64,000 nucleotides of DNA from Phytoseiulus persimilis (GCA_037576195.1 CM075101.1:434001-498000), one strand, 5' to 3'; positions 50,182-63,400 are shown, counted from the stretch's first letter. Numbers and translations are program-made. The notes: a model not told the origin generated them from the letters alone.

Positions 50182-51395
50182 TAGGGACCCCATATGAGCG
50201 GACATTTTTCCGCAAAAAACGGACACGTGTCCGGCGGACATCCGAGGCAAATACGGACATTGGAAGCGGAGATTCGTTATTTTCGCGATTTGACCGCACA
50301 CTTCTAGTTTCATTGGCTGGGATTTCGGGCAGTGATATATGTATGGAAGCAAAGCGATTCCGTTGACATAAAGACAGAGCTGCTGATGGAACGGTCGATG
50401 AATATTTCCCAATGCTTCAAGTTGCCGGCGGGGAAACCGCAAAGTATCATCTTTGACTTCCTTGAAGGCGACAGAGACACCGTGAAGGAAGAATCTCTTC
50501 ACGGACGGCGTTCTTTCCCCGATTTTGATTAGTAAATGATACCTCGCATCATGCTGATCTAAAGAGATGGTCAGAACATCCGTGGGGATGTTTTTCAGAG
50601 GAGAAATATCTAGATTTCGGCATCGCGGAAGAGTGCGTAAGTCTCCACTGGAAAGAGTCGAGAGTCGCGTGGAATCGGGGCTGTTGGAGAAAATTTGCTC
50701 CAATCACGCGGGGAAGTCTGCCCTCTTTTGGCACTTGATCGAAAGAAAGATGGATAGCCGTTCATCCATGGACTTAGACCGTAATCCGTGATCCAAGAGC
50801 CACGATCGATTCCAGGAACTCAAAAACTACCGGGACTACTTTGAATTGATTTTGAAGCTCTGCATCTTGAGCAAGAGTCCTCAAGGCCATTATTTCGGCC
50901 GCGAAACGAGACACGAAGATCTTGACTCTCTCGAGATTCTTGAAATGAAGGAAGGCAGCATTGAGGGATTCCCCAACGCGCAGTTACTGGCGCGTGGGGC
51001 AGCGGCCCGTGCCCGATAAAATCTCGCTGAAGATCCACTAATGCTCACTAACCGTCTCACAGAGCAGGCGGATAAGATGTGCAGAGCATGTGAATTCAGG
51101 TGAATTACAGTTGAAGTTTGTCGATCATTTTCGACTCATGTGAGAGCAATGATCAGAAGTGAGAACCTGGTGAACCGAGCAACGAGTTTGGTTACATAGA
51201 GATTTGATTCCGTACCGATTTTCAACTGAGCGTTCTTCTCCTCGTTTCCGCGGAATCACCATTTCATTACAAGATCCTGACGGCATATGATTTCGCTTTT
51301 CAACGGGAAGCATAAAGTAGACGATGTATGAAGCCGCCCTTTCCAGAACCCATAGTTTTTCTACCGAGTCCTAGTCATTCCCCTCTACTTATCGA
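50182..51395. mobile_element. hAT-like element, truncated second copy
   Basis: This starts with TAGGGACCCCATATGAGCGG, the same terminus as the right end of the 27.4-28.8 kb element, and follows that element's reverse complement down to about position 27,623. Similarity then stops at CTTATCGATG, and sequence related to the satellite edge begins, so the far inverted repeat is missing. The minus strand is open for 180 codons (50,703-50,161), including TDVLTISLDQHDARYHLLIK. The 27-kb copy has a stop codon at the matching tyrosine. I do not recognise this peptide as a transposase. Confidence 0.8.
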
Positions 51396-51404
51396 TGTAC
51401 CTGC

Positions 51405-51560
51405 CGGCCCTGGTCGATTGGAATCGGCCGCGCTGTGCGCGGTTGGACGGCGTTCCGTGGCATCGAAGCACTTTCCACTTCAATCACTGGGTCAGCATCA
51501 TGGTTCTGAAAAGTATGGTTAGATTGGTCTCGTGATCACCCCTACAAGTTTGGAGACGTA
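51405..51560. repeat. Satellite-edge junction module, copy 2 (inverted)
   Basis: This is homologous to the reverse complement of 12,880-13,035. It includes the CGGCCGCGCTGTGCGCGG block and CACTGGGTCAGCATCATGG running into TATGGTTAGATTGGTCTCGT. About two inverted satellite monomers follow to 51,600. Confidence 0.85.
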
Positions 51561-51624
51561 TGTTCAGATTGCTCTCGGGATCACCTCTCCAGAATGTGCT
51601 GGGCAGAATGGGCTGATGTGTTTG

Positions 51625-51788
51625 GGACGATGATGCCCGGATTTCATGATGCTCTTTTTCCATGCGTGCATGTGGCGTGGACTGTCCGTGCCCCATTAGG
51701 ACAGTCACACCAGTATCTTCGAATGCTGCAGTCCACGCCACATGCGCGCATGGAAAAAGAGCATCATGAAATCCGGGCATCATCGTCC
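51625..51788. repeat. Near-perfect 59-bp inverted repeat at a satellite orientation switch
   Basis: The left arm is 51,625-51,683 and the right arm 51,730-51,788, matching at 58 of 59 positions by eye around a 46-bp spacer. The arms include GGACGATGATGCCCGG and CATGATGCTCTTTTTCCATG. A smaller stem, ACTGTCC/GGACAGT, overlaps the inner edge. Satellite monomers to the left are in inverted orientation and those to the right are direct. Confidence 0.92.
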
Positions 51789-51975
51789 GGGGCCAATCTG
51801 ACCATAGTTTTTACAAGTCTGGAGGGGTGGTTCCGGGACATATCTGACCATGGTTTTTAAAAGCTGGAGGGGTTATTCCGGGGCCAATCTGACCATACCT
51901 TTGGGAGTCTGGGCGGGTAATTCCGGGATCGGTCTGACCAAAGTTTTGGGTGTCTGGGCGGCTGATTCCGTGTAT
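51789..51975 (+). repeat. Four diverged satellite monomers, direct orientation
   Basis: Four units carrying GGCCAATCTGACCAT or close variants, with linkers such as AAGTCTGGAGGGG and GTCTGGGCGG, run in the same direction as the main array. They are more diverged than the main array. Confidence 0.85.
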
Positions 51976-54900
51976 TCCACGGCTCAGAATATGATTTTCC
52001 CTGGCTCGGGGCCTTCCACCATCACATATTCTGGAGTTTGAGCATGAAACTCGATGAATTGAGGGTGATCAACGACAGTTTTTTAGTTTTTTCACCTTGG
52101 TCCCCCAAATATTTTTTTGATCTATCTATCGCATTGTGCTCGCACTGAAGGGGGGCATAATATGACACAAACTAGAAAGAGGTCAACCTCCAGGAAGTTG
52201 GTTAGAAACATTCACTTTGAAGATGGTCATTTCGAAGGTATTAAAATTGATCGTGGAGAAACTCTGATGGGCGCATCGGAAAGCTGGATTCACGAGCTTC
52301 CCAAAACCCACTTAATGAGCTCTGAACTCCTTCAGATAACGGAGATATGAGCATTTCAAGTTTCCAAATCTCCTTCGGTTTTCATCAGTCCAGGAGATGT
52401 TTCATGCTATAAAAAAAAAACAAGGCAGCTAGGAGCCCGCCGACTGGACAGAAAGTGTTCTCTTGGGATGGGGTATCCACAACAATATATCTCGTTCGAA
52501 TCCCTGACCCAAACCCAAAAGTGCAGAGACCCTTCTACTTTTCAAGAAGATGCGACTCCCCGCCGAATATTCAGTCTTGCATTTCCAGGGATCACGAGCG
52601 GATAGAAAACCCTTTCATTTGAACATGACTAGAATCCTTCTTTCCATGTTCGAATGAAAGCCTGTGTGACGGACGCACCAACAGAGTCTTGACTGCTGAC
52701 TCGAGTTGTTGCTTTGAGTCGAATCGGCGATATCATGAGTCAACTCCCTCGATGAGAACACCTGACCAAGACACCTCAATCCATCAGCGATTCTCTTCGA
52801 GCAAAACCGTTCTTCTTTTCGCACGTCATCCCAGTCTCCACTGGTGGCGTCTTGGCCAACAAAGTTGATTTGTTTTTCCATGCCTCAATATCAGGTGAGA
52901 ATGCGAGACGCGTTGGAAATCATTGTTGTCACCAGCATAAGGAGAGAAGCTGGAGAGGCCTTTTGGAGGCCCCCCTCAGTGTTTCTCGGCCTTCATGGAC
53001 GGACAGTGAGATCTAGTGGGAAATTCTCGACTGACTTTCATCGCAGCCCGATTTCCTATATTTCGTCCTTCCATTCGGTTCGGACTTTGGATCAAGTAAG
53101 GAAATCTCTTCTCTTGGCGTTTTTTCCTTCGATCGATACCCGCCGCATCAATGGGCTGGTTCCCACTGTTCCATCATTGGAGTATGACTCCATCGCCAAG
53201 AGCCATTCTACTGGCTACTCTTCCAAGTGTTAAGTTTGCTTGCAGCTTCTACAATTTGCGTTTCGAGTTCCGAAACGTCTCAAGTACATCTCGAAACATT
53301 CAGCCATTGATGATGTGACCCAACCAACGCGCGATATGCACCTTCTCTCCCTGTCTTGAAACGACCGGTCCGAGTGAGAAAATTCGAGTGAAACTTGAGT
53401 TCGTGTTGCTGAATTCCACCCGAAGTTGTTGCTCAAAGATGACGGGAACGCGAATCACTGTACTCGGTTTGTCAAAAACAAAATTCCGGCATTCGTCGGG
53501 CATTCTGCCCTCGCCACCCAATGCTCTCCGAGGGGCTTTGGAGATGGATGTCGTTTCAACGTTCTGTTTCGGAGAGGAATGAAGTTACGCATCCTCAGCC
53601 CGAGATTCTGACACTCCGCTCCGAAAGCGACCGAGAAGATGATGCTCCATCAACCGCTCTCCCGTCACCTGACTCTGAGAGTTTTTCCAAAAAATAGTTC
53701 GACCTAGAAAGTTGGACACCAGACGAATCGTACGAATTTTCCAAGGGTTTCGAGAGTGGGAAATCAAGACAGACCTTCGTCCCGAGTCCGGCGACACCTC
53801 AGCTGTAAATGTATCTCACACCTGATCTAAGACTCGGAATGAAATCACCGATGAATCAGCGAAGCCTTCCGCGGAAGAGATAGTGCCGAAGATCCACGAT
53901 CGGGTTTCGTTAATGAAAAGCAGTGTTCGGTTATGAAAGGTCAACTGACCGCTCGACTCCGGCATGTGACTTGGAGTGAGAATCGAAAACTCCGTCGAAA
54001 AAGTGGATGCTGAAAATCTCATCTCTATGGGTAGACCGGAAATTCGCTGTTTTCGACGAAAAGGCGCCTACCACTTGTTTCTCGCTGAAGCGAGGTTGGA
54101 GGCCATCATTTGAGAACGAATCACAAGCAGAGCTGTGCCCTGTGAGGATTCCGACGGCGGCGGCGGACGGAAAAGTAGAAGAAGCGGAAATTCACGAATG
54201 GAGAACCCAAAGTTCGTGGGAGTCGGGCTCACTCCTCTCGACTTTAATCCCTCGGAATGAGTTTCCCGAAATCCCCTGAATGGAAACTTGGACTGTTTGC
54301 TGGATTCATGTCCTCTTGGCAACCTCACTCGCTCAATGACCTCACAGAGCTCGCCCCTTCAGACGCTCAATCGCTTGCTACGCTTCGAAAGGCTTTGCCT
54401 GCAGCAGTGATTGATGGTGGCTACGAAAGATCTTGAATTGACAAATCTAGATTATTATTTTCGAATGCGTTTTTTTTTTATTAAATACACCCGCACTTCA
54501 AGCCGAGGACGCCCTCGAGGCTCGTCAGTTCCAGGTCGTGGCAGGTGCCGCTGGCGAGTATGAATAATAAGAAGATCAACGCCTGGGCTATTCGGGGGCG
54601 TAGGCAGCGATGGATGACATAACTAAACTTTAACATCAAGGATTTCGCGCCGCCGACAAACGGAAGCATTCTACACAATTTCACGCACAAGATTTGAATA
54701 TCCTGTTTCAGGATGGATCGTCTGTGCTACAGCGAGAAAAATCACGAAAGTCATCTTTGGATTTATCTCGTCGTCTGAAAGAGTTGACGCTCACTGTGAA
54801 GTATGGCGTTTCCAGATATAAAACCGGGTAGATCTCGCAAGAGCGAACACAGGTTCGATTTTTTATTCAACGATTAGAGCCAATCATGCACAAGAACTTC

Positions 54901-55365
54901 CTCTAAACGTGAGTGAACAGGGTTTTGGATCTCGTAGAAAGATCTGAACAGCAGCGCTCTCCGCACCAGACGCGCCCGACTGACGAGAATAGTCTTCCTG
55001 GCTCCGTGGATGGAACTCACAATACGCAATGGTTCCGATACGCCTGTGATTGTGCTTGCTCGTTCTCCTCGTTGGTGTTCCGCAGAGAGTTTCGCAGCCA
55101 ACGCGGGATACCGGTGCAGTTACGCAAGTTACGCCGCCTCAAAAGACCGGCGCGCGGCGCACAGCTCTGATCACAAGTCATCAAAATCACCAGATTAATT
55201 TATTCTCAGGATTGTCAGAGTGCTTGTGGGTAACGCGGGTTGCACCAGTAACTTTCTATTCTCAAGTCCGCGAATCCTCCAATGAGTTGGCCAATGATCG
55301 AGAATATGCCATAGGAAGCGTCCGACCGGACACCTCCTGTGTGGAACAGCATTTTCTTCATTTAG
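51976..55365. other. No recognised gene
   Basis: Open stretches are under about 135 codons and unrecognised. I looked for upstream exons of the second SLC7 copy here and found none that align convincingly. Confidence 0.5.
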
Positions 55366-55584
55366 CCAGCCCGATTGTCAGCCTGATTCGTATGTGTTCT
55401 CGACGACAAGATTCCTTACTCCGTGATTGCATCGTTCAGCCGAGCGGTCGCTATGGGACTCGTGCTTTATCTAGACCATGGAATGTCCCGCAGGGTACTC
55501 GGTCAGCAACGCATGAACAGTTCGAGGGCAGGATTCTTGAAGGAGTTTGTCGGTCAAGTGAAACTTCAGCTCGATCCCAGTTAG
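55366..55584 (+). pseudogene. Degenerate last exon of a second SLC7/CAT gene
   Basis: After an acceptor-like TTCTTCATTTAG, codons 55,453-55,584 read MGLVLYLDHGMSRRVLGQQR and end with FLKEF and a short tail. They align with GFVLYLIHGMHHSKLGKQR of the SLC7 gene 7.7 kb to the left. Upstream of this the frame holds a TGA at 55,384-55,386, while SPIVSLI, a counterpart of LLPILSI, is in a different frame. The copy therefore seems frameshifted. No other SLC7 exon is seen nearby. It could instead be a diverged functional exon whose splice sites I misread. Confidence 0.55.
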
Positions 55585-57676
55585 CGCTTCTGTTGGGACA
55601 GCAGAGGAGAACGACATCTTTCTCGGGACTCCAATGTCACCTGAAGAGTTTTGACGACGATCAGGCTTCTCCTCCAGCCGAGTTTCCTAATGGAATCCTT
55701 CCTTTCTTCTCTGACATGCCAGAGAGTAAGTTCTCATCCCGGCGAGCGAGTCGAGATCCCGATTTCGGTTGTTGTATACGAGCAACTGGGAACGGGATGA
55801 GAAGCCGTGAAGAGAACAGGTCGAGATTTCGGTCGTACGTCACGGACAGTGACACCAGTCCGCAGCTATCCAAATGGGTGGAATCCCACGTCTTATCGTT
55901 TTCCACCCACATTTTCCTATTTTATTTTTGCCAATGAAACTCATCCAAAAAGCTATCTAAATGAGCTAGGACGAGGGCTGATCAACGATCACTCATCTCT
56001 AACATTGTACTCGAGCTTGAACTAACAATCCCTTCCAGTCTGGAGCGAACGTCCTTTTCCTCACGGGCTGGTTAGTTATTTTCTCAGTCTCGCAGCATAT
56101 ATTCGGGATGAGCTTCGAAGTGTTCGATGATCCAGAAGTCGTCTAGTCTACCCTGCGTCGGACGATTGGTCTCACCCTGGTCCGATTCCTGCAGCTGAAG
56201 CTGTTTTCATCGAGTTCTCAGCACCGCCAGAAATGGGCAGATTGAACGAATTCCGAGCGAACGAATCCCGATCGAGCTGAATTCACGTATGTATTGTGAA
56301 TCAATTGCGGTGTATTCTTCGCCTGAAGCAGAGATTCTGCGCTTGGTTGGATTGTTAGGCGTGGATCGGGGAGAGGAGCCACGGCATCCGCGCAGCAACT
56401 CGGAGGAATCTTTCCATGGTACTGTCTTTCACTCGTTCTTTCTCGATTACCAGAGCATTTGAACAAAATTGAAATCAGTGGCAGCGGTGATGGCAGCGGT
56501 GGTTGTAGTCGTGGGGGTCTTATCTCCCTTCATATGGAAATTGGCTCCGCCTTTTCCTTGTAGCGGTTCGAGGGGAGGAGCCCGCGCCATTTGTCGGTCG
56601 GTCGTTCTGTCCGTCTTCGCTTCGTTCGGTCCGCCGCTCGCTCGATTCGCCGATCCCTCCTTTCCTCGCCCCTTCCCTACTGGAAGTCATCCTTGCGTCC
56701 GTTGTCCCCAAGCGAAAGCCGTTGGATTCCCACAACGTGACGCCGTCGACCCCAGAGCCACCGAAATCGTGAGCATTACGATTCATTCCTGGAAGAAAAC
56801 TCCTATTGACTCCGTCTGCTCAGAAAGTAAGTTGGCAGTATCTCACCGGAGATATACTCCTGTCACGACACTCGCTTCTTATTGAGAGGTAATTTTCCGT
56901 TGTTTCCGCAGAGTGCACCCGGAAGAAGTTGATTTGAGAGCGATTCTCGTATTCTTGATACCGTTCGTTCCGCCGCGCGAGGATCCTACGCGAGAACCGG
57001 GCTCCCTGTTGTTCCAGCTTGCGTCAGCGCGGAAGCCGAATCCAGCATTGCCGCAGAGCACTCGTCTCGAAGCTTTGTTGAGATTAGCACCACAAAAAGT
57101 TTCGGAGGACTCACCGTTTGCTACGAAGCATTCTGTCTGACGCCGCTCGCCTTATCGGAATAAAAGTGCAACTGCGATCCACGGAATCCTGAAACTCGTG
57201 TCCTGGTCGGCCGTTGCGACCATTGATGTTGTCGTACCTCCCATCATCCACATCAGAAGACGTTCAAGGGATCGCTGGTGTAGATGCTATAGTTCCTCAA
57301 GACTCCTGTTCTGCTGAGAATCGCGAGCCATCGATCACAGCAACGTCAACCGGAGTGGAAACCCCGGCTGGGAGCTCCTCGAACGTGACCGCCGACGGGT
57401 GAGTAGACCGGCATTTCAATTCTCATCGACAATCAGGGAGGTGTCCACAGCTGGTTACTTGTTGGCTTATAATTCGCACCGCGGTAGACTTCTGATACAA
57501 GCTGTGACCACGATGCTCCTCAAAACTTTGAGATAATCGTTTCCATCGCGGATAGTTCATCGGTTTAGATTCTTGCGCTGAAACTCCACGAGAACGCTCG
57601 CGGTCGCCGAGAATGCTCCGTTTCATCGCGTAGCTTCCCCCGAGATGCGGGGGTGACGCATCGACACGAACCCATT
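55585..57676. other. Unrecognised; possible plus-strand exons 56.5-57.4 kb
   Basis: Plus-strand stretches at 56,469-56,885, 56,913-57,140 (HPEEVDLRAILVFLIPFVPP, after a TTTCCGCAG acceptor) and 57,214-57,402 (Ser/Thr-rich, ending at a GTGAGT donor) could be exons of one gene. I recognise no family and cannot confirm junctions. Confidence 0.25.
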
Positions 57677-60440
57677 TCACTGTCCTGCGCTAATAGCCGC
57701 ACCCGGTATTGACGGCATGAGCAATTTAGTCTTTCCTTGAGTCGCACCGAGACGTGAGCGGGAACGACTATCCACTATGAGCAACCGGCTGTACGGCGTG
57801 GTTGCAGGACGAATCCAAGGCTTGATAGAGGCACGAAAGCGATGACTGGACATTCGGGTGAAACGCCTTATCCCGTTTTCCACCAACAAGTAGCAGCGTC
57901 TGGGAAGCTTACAACTAGCGAGAGATGAACAAAACTTCCATCGTCTTGTCGACGTTGTCAAGACCAAGTTCTGTCCCCCGTCCTTGGAGAGGACGAATTT
58001 CCCACGCACCTTCGGCAACGTTCGGCCATTCGCCAGATTCAAATATGTTTTTTGCGGGGCACTTGCGAATGCTCCAGCATCGGGAGCCACGATCATTGGA
58101 AAGCCGATTCGGGGTCGTTGCGATGCTGGGAAGAAATTTACGAAACGACCAAGAGTCGGGTTCTTGCGATTGTTGCTCCTGACTCCGAAACAGTTCTGAG
58201 ATCCGCATCAAACAGGGCCCTGCAGCTACATCGAGTCTGGAGCCCTGCAGTTGTGAATTCTTACCATCCGGTTGCCCAGAAAGAGCGACCTATCAGATGA
58301 GTACCCAGCTTAGAGAGGAGGCAGGGTTGGGGTGGTATTCCGGCCCGGGCTGCTCTTCCGGGAGCGCGGGAAATTTATCGCCCTCAGCATGATGAGCTCC
58401 TTTCAAACAGAGACTCGATACTTGGGGCTGATGCCGTTGATGATACAAAGGAATGAAATCCATATCGGTTACGTCAAAGGCAGCGGTATCCCCGACTGCC
58501 GCCAATATGAGACCTTCGCCTTAGTGTAGAACTCCCTGAAACCACTATATCCGACAGCTTCAGATACCATTTGGAGTCAACAGAGATACGTTGCCACTGA
58601 ATATAAGCTCGTGGGAGCGCGACGTGCTTCTGAGCCGCGTGACTCAATCGGATCAAAGAGAATTACCATCAGCTCTCGCCTCTCGGTCTTGATTATTCGC
58701 AGCGAAGTCCAGCGAGCGCCCGCTAGTGAGGGATAACATCCGCATTCGCGGAACCTATGAACGGCTGTTCTCCACCGGGATTCCGAAATAGTGTCTCCCG
58801 GAAGCACTCCATTCCTCACCGGGGCACTCCAATGAATTCCGTTTTAACATCAGATAACAAGCTCGAGACTTCCCTGATGCATGACGGCCACCAGGCTCAT
58901 ACCCGCCGACAGACTTGATTACGCCATAGAGTCGATCGCTTCGTTTTCGGAAGCGGCAAGCCCCGTGATCCAATCTTCCGACAAGTTTCCCTTCCCTCCG
59001 AAGTATGTCGAAGACCCGGACTTTTCAGGCTCGACGGAAGGTCGAAGATACATGATCAGGAGGCTGTTGATTCCTTGAACCTTGTGAGGCAGCCCTCTGA
59101 GTTTTCCGATTTCCATTGGAAACGAATAAGAACTCCTGACAGCAAATAAGAACTTCTCACCAATAATCTGAGAAATAGTAAACCACGGTATTCGCATCAG
59201 GCGGTCGATCATCGGATGATCTCCCTCCCACCACCGATGTCAAGCCCACGGCGGAACCGCGGCGCAGGTCTCCGCCGCTGTGAACATTTCCATCCGCCGT
59301 CGATTCAGGCCACGGCGACCAACCCCGCCTCTGTCCCAGGGAGACGTTGGGATCGTTGGGAGGAACTAAACCAAACATAGCCTTAAATCCAGAGCAATCC
59401 TACCTTCGCGAGCGCGCAGAAAGCTGGTTGGCAAAAGCGACGAGTGTCGACGATTTTCAAAATGTCTTACCCTGTCGAGAGAAGCTGCGATGCAGAAAAA
59501 GGCACCGAGCTTCCCGGGGGGAGGGATCTCGCTTCCCATGGTCTCATCCGTACAGAGCGAGGGGGCTCGATTCGTATGACCGTTGCATGTGTGATATGTT
59601 TGGTTTAGATGAGAAGAGAATCCTTTGTGCTTACATTCCCATTATCCAAAAGGGTGAGTCGTATTCCGGCCCCCAGAAACCGATTCCGTCGAAGGTCGCA
59701 ACCACCTCGATCGTGTTCGCTGGGGACAACGAACTCCTTCGGTGCACCAAAAATGAATGCAAAAATGACCGAAAAACGCTAATCCCCCGGAATCACCATG
59801 TTCTACCTGGTGTTCTATCCGGGGCGATGCACGATTGGGTCGTTGTCTCGATGAGTTTCGCCGAGGACAAATACTCATACCAAATGGAGACGTCCAATGT
59901 TGCACTTCTAGAGACACTACCGTGATACGGGGAGAGCGAGCTGAACGAGTTGTCATCAAATATAAAGCGAGCTGGAGCGGCATTGGAGACGAGGCTGGAG
60001 TCAGTTAACTGGACAGAGCAATAAACCCCACTCCCTTCAACAACAAGCGTCCGAGGTAACGTGGTGGACGAGTGGATCAGGAACGTAATAACTCCGAGCT
60101 TCCGAACCGAGTGTCCTCTGCTGTGCACGTTGGACATGATCAATTCTGTCGAGTTCAACTATGAAGTTATGAAGGTTATCCCTCCGTACGCTGGCTCTCG
60201 AGGGGGAGGCTGCGAAACGACAGAGTTAGGATCGAAGTTCAGCAAAAAGGAATCCATGTATTCCAACTTGGACAACAGGGAAAAAAACCAAAGGCGAGAG
60301 CTTGCCGAGGAGCTGTCGATATTCCCAAGGTTTGAGATTCGAAGGGCAGCGATTCTGGCCCATTCTTCCTTGCATTGGAATGCGAGACGCGTGAACGGAA
60401 AGTTCTGATGGAACGCAAACATGTTTTCATCGGCCGCCAC
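57677..60440 (-). CDS. Possible unidentified minus-strand multi-exon gene
   Basis: Several minus-strand stretches look protein-like and are in the same order. They are 60,440-60,159 (FPFTRLAFQCKEEWARIAAL), 60,158-59,793 (GSGVYCSVQLTDSSLVSN, NAAPARFIFDDNSFSSLSPY), 59,212-58,919 (SQIIGEKFLFAVRSSYSFPM), 58,819-58,577 (WTSLRIIKTERRELMVILFD) and 58,096-57,677 (MIVAPDAGAFASAPQKTYLN). Short introns like those of neighbouring genes could join them. I cannot name the product or prove that they belong to one transcript. Confidence 0.3.
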
Positions 60441-63400
60441 GAGGCCCAGATGACTGCCACCCTAAAACTCGTCGCAGACACAATTCATCCTTGGATCACT
60501 CGTCGCCAGGATCCCGACATTTGATCATCTCCAAAAGATCTGATACGGAGTTCTCTCCTTTAGGTCCCGGCAGCGTCGAGTCGTTAGAATGGCGTTTCGA
60601 GTGATCGCTATCCAGGCGGCTCTCCCGCTCCGATCGTGCGAGCAGTAGAATCTGCGGGGAAAACTAAATGGAAACAAATTTCACGGCAGTTTATGACCTC
60701 ACAGAGACTCTGGAGGGACAGCTCGCATCGGTTCGCTCGCCCGGGTCCTAACCTCATCTGACCTCGAACAGCCCGCACTCCTGCGGGTGCGCTTGCTGGA
60801 ATATCGAAGCCTCGCCCGGGCCCTAATCTCACAGCGATCACCCGACGCAAGAAACTGCTGCTAAGGAAATTGTTGTGTAGAACCTTTTCCTGGAGAGTCT
60901 TGTCGGAATGACCCTTATTGAACTTGACGAAAAGCTCAAGTTTAGAATGAAGCGTCCTCATTTTTCGGGATCGGACCGTGAAGGAAGACGTTACACGGTG
61001 TGGTAAAAACGAGTAAGTTGCTTGACTTTGCTCCTCTCTGTTCGTGGAGTTGTCGCGAGACCTGTTTCCACCTCCCCACAATGAACTGAGCCTAACAATC
61101 AGAGAGGGGGAGATAAAGTTCTCATTGTTGTCATCGACATGGTCGACATCGGTGCGCTGGAGTGGAACGGCGGGGTGGAACAGATAACGCGGTGAGCAAC
61201 GGTCGCGTGTGCTGGAACTGGAGGCAGGAAAGCCTCGGAGAGCAGGACGGGCAGACGAAAAATGATGAATTTCGTCCGATTTCGCGACGCATCTTTTTTA
61301 TTTTAGTTGTCATCCCTCTCCTCCACTGAAGCTTCAGAGATGGGTACCGGTGTAGTTCGGCATCTGCACCAGAGGCCCGCGTGGTCTACTTCAACGTTAG
61401 TTTGACTCGGACGAGAACTACGGAGATCATCCGCGAGCGTAAGCGGCAGATCAGAGCGTCGGCGCTAGGAATCGACTACGCCCCCACGACCTTTCGCGGG
61501 AGAGAACGTTACAATGTGGTTTTGTGGATCCGCAAGTGTCGTGTGAACTGCTCGGACCATTCAGTTATCCCGTCGGATGAAGGGAAGCAGCGAGTCTTAC
61601 CGAGGGCGAAACCTCGGGGTCGATTTACCCTGGGGGAGAAGTTTTGTTTTTGCTCCGATTTTCGGTGAAGGAATTTCCCAAGCGTCAGTTTGTGACTGCC
61701 CATGCGGCTCGTTTTTACAGAGGAACCTCTCAGAGCGGGAACGCAGCATACCCTCAGAACCCGCGATGGGTTGAAATCGGGAAACAATTTGCAAGAGGCA
61801 GCGGAGACCGACACTCGCTAGTTCAGGAAACTCAACGAGACAGGCCGGAAATCGGTGGTTCGCGCTCATTCTGCTAATTGCCTGGACTTCGAGGAGGTGC
61901 CCGGATAGTTCCATACGGCACCTGCAACGTGAGCCTCTCGTTGGGAGAATGAGAGAGGCTGACAATCAGACCGGGAATCACTTGGATGAAATGTAGGGTC
62001 GAATTTTGAATCTGCCGGCACTTGCATCCAAATGAGCTCACGGCTTTCTGTTTCGAGAAGTTGTCTGCGTGTTCATCGGGTACCTAGACGGAATCATCAG
62101 CGCTCCTGCATTTTGCCAACCTGGATTGATAATAATTCAGGAGACGAGCGCGATTGATACACGGATAGACTATCAGTGTGAAAGAGTTCCCACCCAGTGC
62201 GGTATCGTCATCGGCATCAGTCTTTCGCGGCGACCAGCTCTATTGTGTTGGGCTTATCCTGTTTTCGCTTAAGCTTCAACCTCAGACTCCTGCTCCCCCT
62301 CTCCAACATCGAGGCGACGAACTGGGGTGCGAACGAGCGCAAAGATAAGCGCACTTTATTTTCGCACGCGTCACCACTGACCGCTCGGACTATTAATTTT
62401 TGGAATCAACATCCCGCGTGTACAACCGCGTGGAGTCTCGTGCAATGCTGCGGTGCCACGCGAGCGAAGCTTCGGAAAAAAAATAGCGTCAGATACGGGC
62501 GGTATTCGCCCATAATCAGAGTCCGAGATTGAGAGCTTGAGCTCAGATAGGTTAGAGTATTTATTGGTCTTCGATTTGCACCACATGATCCCCTCCATCC
62601 CAGCCACGGATCGTTGGGGTTCTCGCGTTTGGGTCAGGTGAAAGTCCAAGAGAGAGGCAGCCCACACTGAGGGCAGAGCGGGTCAGGACTCGGTCGAACT
62701 TTCGTAGCCTGGTTCACGAGTTCAGCATATAGGCTTGGAGCCAATAGACGGCTCCCACAAGAAGAATCATATATTTCCGTAAGGAGTCCCCTTCCGTTCC
62801 TCTCGATACATGCGGAGTGAATTTTCAGACCGCTGGCCGACCTTCCCCCATATATTTAGACTCCACGGAACCTCCCAAAGATGAATCTAACTTTTTCCGA
62901 CTGGACTTTTTAGGCTGTTTGCAGAGCATACTCCATTCCAGGCTGCCAGGTGTGTCAGCTCTGGTCAGCTTGACGTTGTTCAAGTCATGGCGTACCGCCA
63001 GAACCATCAGTCTCTCCACATTTCTGATCTCGGTATTCGCGAGCTCGGAGGCAGAATTCAAGATACCAAGCCCCAGCATGTCTCTGCGTAGGCTCCCTCA
63101 GTGTCCACAGTTTCTTCTGAATCGTACGCACCAACGCGTGCTCGGTATTGCATCTTGTTGAGAGTTGACTGGTGGGTGGGGCCAAACTCCTCGGAGTCTG
63201 TGGCGACAAGACGCGCGGGAACACGAGGGAACTAGTTTCGCCTTTTCGTTAGTCAGCAACTTGTTCGGTCGGCCAGAACGTCCACGTGAGTCGTTTATTA
63301 AAATGCAAATCATGCAAACGATTTGATTCTCTCCGAATGATCATCGTTGCTCGACAGTAGGGAGCGGGGTATGGGCCCAATAATACGGAAGTTCAGAGTT

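Noticed and set aside
50161..50703. 180-codon minus-strand frame as a hAT transposase
   Set aside because: It lacks recognisable hAT dimerisation or DDE-domain motifs, is truncated at the element end, and has a stop in the homologous copy.
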